Shown in pieces: positions 30,801 through 31,808 of a stretch of DNA of 31,808 nt (its first letter is position 1; every line of letters starts with the position of its first letter). The stretch is from contig FN649735.1 in assembly GCA_000310025.1 (NCBI GenBank), forward strand, positions 117,291-149,098. Reading direction: 5' to 3'. Position numbers and translations under genes: made by a program. Below the pieces are notes generated by a model. That model had not been told where the DNA came from, did not search any database, and saw only the letters and a list, made by a program, of their open reading frames with translations. The stretch comes from Ectocarpus siliculosus. Taxonomy: Eukaryota; Sar; Phaeophyceae; Ectocarpales; Ectocarpaceae.

Positions 30801-31808
30801 AACGCAGCGAGCTTTGTGCGCGTACCCCCTCATTTTGCCACGCTTACACTCTCACAAGGCCAACAGACTGTACTTCCTACTCAATATTACGACATCATGA
30901 ACTGCAAAACGATCTTGAATTTTTCCTTGCTGGCTCGTCGTCACACGAATACCCAGACGCCAGGAAATGAAGACCAACGCGATCGTGAGTACGTCCGGCG
31001 CTTCGCCCGACGCTCCTGGCCCCGCTTCTGGTGCTCCATGGTGTGCCACAACATCCATGCTTGCATCACCGACATCCGCGAGGGTGTCCGCGCCCCAGCC
31101 AGTGTCCAACGTCGTCGCCGCCACCTCCAGCTCCAGAACGGCAAGCTAGGGCTAGCGGGAACGAGCGGTGACTGGTCGTCTTGGCTGAAATGCTGGGGTA
31201 GTAGAAAAGCCGCTCCTACGTTACCCGTGCCGACATCGCTTCCACACAGCTGCATGTCCGGGGACGAGTGGGAGAAGACGGACAGGTTTTCTTCAAACGG
31301 CGTTGGCGGTGGTGGCGAGAGCCCCCCGCGAAAATGGCAGCAGCAACAACAACATGGGAAGTGGACACTACCACCCAAACTTAGGGCGGCCGTCTATGGG
31401 GCGGGGTCGTGGGGTGGCGAGACGATGATGATGAGCACTAGAAGCGTAGTCGATCGCGCGCCACCATCACCGGCAGGTCCGTCTGGCAGCGATAACCACG
31501 GTCACAGTCGTGGTGGAGGATCCGAGGCGGTAACGGCATCGGGGAGCGTTGGGGATTCCGGACACGGAGGAGGGCGAGGGCTGGGAGTGACTACGAGCGG
31601 ACGGGTGCTGATTCCGTCCGTTTTCTGCTCGACGCCCATCCCAATTGAAGAGCCCCGCCGAAAACGCTTCCACAGTGCGGGACACAGCGATGCTCCCCAG
31701 CGTGGACGCAGCGGAAGCCGCGAGGTGGAAGGCTCGTGTCGACGTGGAGGAAGCGGAGGATTCGGAGGAGGAGGATTCGGAGGAGGAGGAGGAGGGGGGG
31801 GGGGGGGG
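10139..31808 (+). CDS. Giant multi-exon membrane protein: mucin-like, beta-propeller and TRP-like domains
   Basis: Exons with matching phases: 10139-10330, 11374/11377-14214, 14851-15754, 16028-16140, 16552-16669, 17032-17202, 17479-17621, one or more unresolved in 17622-18791, 18792-19052, 19280-19413, 20316-20469, 20743-20810, 21430-21544, 22025 to about 22111, 22324-22563, 22909-23093, 23418-23607, 24211-24459, 25026-25451, 25842-26323, 26802-27021, 27368-27592, about 27634-27788 (frame uncertain), 28280 to about 28372, 28771-28872, 29026-29249, 29672-29892, 30413-30528, 30867 to beyond the edge. About 3,100 residues are visible. The topology is a signal peptide, a long extracellular part, about eight membrane segments and a cytoplasmic tail. 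It is probably a surface sensor or channel; this is inferred. The introns hold nothing recognisable except the repeats listed separately. Donors are mostly GTGAGN/GTAAGN, but GTCAGC (20811) and GTGCAT (23094) also appear to be used. Confidence 0.75.
11374..15600 (+). other. Mucin-like Pro/Ser/Thr-rich extracellular region (two exons)
   Basis: One exon of about 2.84 kb (to 14214, GTAAGA donor, phase 0) and the first part of the next (from 14851, acceptor GGCCGGCAG) encode about 1,200 residues dominated by Ser, Thr, Pro, Ala and Gly. SPT, APT and SSP tripeptides recur constantly. The first 100 residues are more basic and polar. This composition is typical of heavily O-glycosylated stalks in algal and oomycete surface proteins. 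The frame is open throughout, and the opposite-strand open frames here are shadows of the GC-rich codon use. A cell-wall-spanning stalk is the likely role, by inference. Confidence 0.7.
13591..14010 (+). repeat. Three tandem 46-48-residue repeats in the mucin-like region
   Basis: Units begin with GGDVS at 13591, 13735 and 13873 (144- and 138-base spacing). Each contains SAPTTPP-like, SSAPT-like and SPTASSTG-like segments. Copies 2 and 3 are nearly identical in their first halves, which points to recent duplication. Looser repeats of the same kind (ASPTASS, PHPTEA) occur at about 13090-13390. Confidence 0.75.
17622..18791 (+). other. Unresolved exon(s) of the propeller region
   Basis: The exon before ends in phase 0 and the one after starts in phase 1, so at least one exon is missing here. 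One candidate begins at 17741 after CTATGTAG and encodes a repeat-like segment (ADAEDACFTAASITRGESS). A second piece at 18334-18399 encodes VFAIGVGFSSLGSDV, closely matching the repeat at 22036, and ends before a GTGAGC donor, but no AG acceptor precedes it. I could not build a single phase-consistent chain. Confidence 0.35.
20629..20668 (+). repeat. Two tandem copies of a 20-bp sequence with overlapping inverted repeat
   Basis: GGAGGTCTCACTCACTCCTT occurs at 20629-20648 and again exactly at 20649-20668. GTGAGACC just upstream (20616-20623) pairs with GGTCTCAC in the first copy, making an 8-bp stem. It lies in the intron between exons 20316-20469 and 20743-20810. Confidence 0.7.
22324..23607 (+). 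other. First membrane segments and TRP-like N-terminal motif
   Basis: Exon 22324-22563 (acceptor CTCTAG) encodes a long hydrophobic Val/Ala-rich helix (about 22336-22430) followed by Ala-rich sequence. Exon 22909-23093 has GFLMMMQLQFLATLSLVQSV, then HDSASFLSSFVENLRW, continued at 23418 by VNLWLPMP. This order, a semi-hydrophobic helix, then F-x-x-x-F-x-x-N-[FL]-x-W, then a short amphipathic piece, recalls the FLC/Pkd2-type fungal TRP-like family. Exon 23418-23607 then has a clear helix, NTTLVLAILLGIFLIHVG. The phases join (0, 2, 0). The family match is from memory of the pattern, not a search. Confidence 0.5.
24211..26323 (+). other. Disordered polar loop between membrane segments (three exons)
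   Basis: Exons 24211-24459, 25026-25451 and 25842-26323 (phases 0, 0 and 2 at their ends) encode about 385 residues of Ser/Gly/Arg/Asp-rich sequence with no hydrophobic segment. Acidic pieces (EDLEEDA) and many Ser/Pro and Ser/Arg sites suggest a phosphorylated cytoplasmic loop. The large insertion between the third and fourth membrane segments is unusual for a channel-like protein. Every junction keeps one open frame. Confidence 0.6.
26802..30528 (+). other. Polytopic membrane core of the giant protein
   Basis: Hydrophobic segments in order: LELLFLFWAFEGAVAAQL (about 26910-26962) and VFWLALAAL running across the splice into LLFPVLMLLMVW (27368); CFYLVLLLV (about 28843); LVEDSVQQLLYMIVLHALDL (29157-29216); MNVLLTAVDCASSALML (about 29764); and FVLQLMALV joined by a phase-1 splice (29892 to 30413) to ALVVPIYIDTGVALAIWGV. 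The WFRIGFEPLF element (28792-28821) precedes one helix. Reading past the donor at 29893 would meet a stop at 29934-29936, which I treat as intronic because the splice rebuilds a continuous helix. It is probably a channel, transporter or receptor core; exact family uncertain. Confidence 0.6.
27835..27882 (+). repeat. (TC)24 microsatellite in an intron
   Basis: An uninterrupted run of 24 TC dinucleotides lies about 46 bases after the donor near 27789 and far from the acceptor at 28279. Its length makes it likely to vary between individuals. Confidence 0.95.
30867..31808 (+). other. Cytoplasmic C-terminal tail, incomplete at right edge
   Basis: After the acceptor CCAACAG (30860-30866) one frame stays open for 314 codons to the end of the window. 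It begins with a YYDIMN segment, then has a basic helical stretch, EYVRRFARRSWPRFW (about 30986-31030), typical of a membrane-proximal cytoplasmic region. It then becomes Ser/Gly/Pro-rich with a Gln run and ends in Gly-rich GGFGGGG sequence. No stop is reached. The last 15 or so bases are a G homopolymer, so the true continuation cannot be judged. Confidence 0.6.
31741..31808 (+). repeat. GGA-rich run ending in poly-G
   Basis: GGA triplets interrupted by TTC lead into a run of at least 15 G at the window end. In frame it encodes Gly. A homopolymer of this length at an edge may be real low complexity or a sequencing/assembly limit. Confidence 0.8.

Noticed and set aside
1-31808. CRISPR array, bacterial operon or phage module
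   Set aside because: Genes are split by GT-AG introns and no regularly spaced direct repeats with unique spacers occur.

Overview
The window looks like nuclear DNA of an intron-rich stramenopile alga, most likely a brown alga of the Ectocarpus type. The reasons are GT-AG introns of roughly 200-1,000 bases with T-rich stretches, GC-rich exons, Ser/Thr/Pro-rich extracellular exons of the 'SPT/APT' style, and no bacterial signals. The organism is an inference; the exon chains come from reading frames, splice motifs and intron phases, not from a transcript or a database search.

Three genes are visible. (1) Bases 1-723, minus strand: the first two exons of an unidentified protein with an N-terminal hydrophobic segment, cut by the left edge. 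(2) About 2382-6174, plus strand: a nuclear-type protein with an acidic/Ser-Asp N-terminus, two AT-hooks, a rolling-circle-replication (HUH/Rep) endonuclease domain with all three signature motifs, and a C-terminal Cys/His zinc cluster. No helicase domain is seen. (3) 10139 to beyond 31808, plus strand: one very large membrane protein gene with at least 27 exons. It has a signal peptide, a long mucin-like Pro/Ser/Thr region, a tandem beta-propeller-type (SBBP-like) ectodomain with repeated intron positions, a multi-pass membrane domain resembling fungal Flc/Pkd2-type TRP-like proteins, and a basic/Gly-rich tail that runs off the right edge.

Between genes 1 and 2 is a divergent promoter region (724-2381) with a perfect 14-bp hairpin, a cluster of ACGT-core sites and a pyrimidine-rich degenerate tandem repeat. 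Between genes 2 and 3 (6175-10138) there is no convincing gene; it holds a ~380-bp duplicated block, an AT-rich segment with a 14-bp palindrome, and an ~89-bp tandem repeat.

The two points most worth following are the HUH/Rep gene, either a helicase-less Replitron/CRESS-like element or a host gene derived from one, and the giant mucin-propeller-channel protein, a candidate cell-wall or surface sensor. There is no evidence that the three genes act together.
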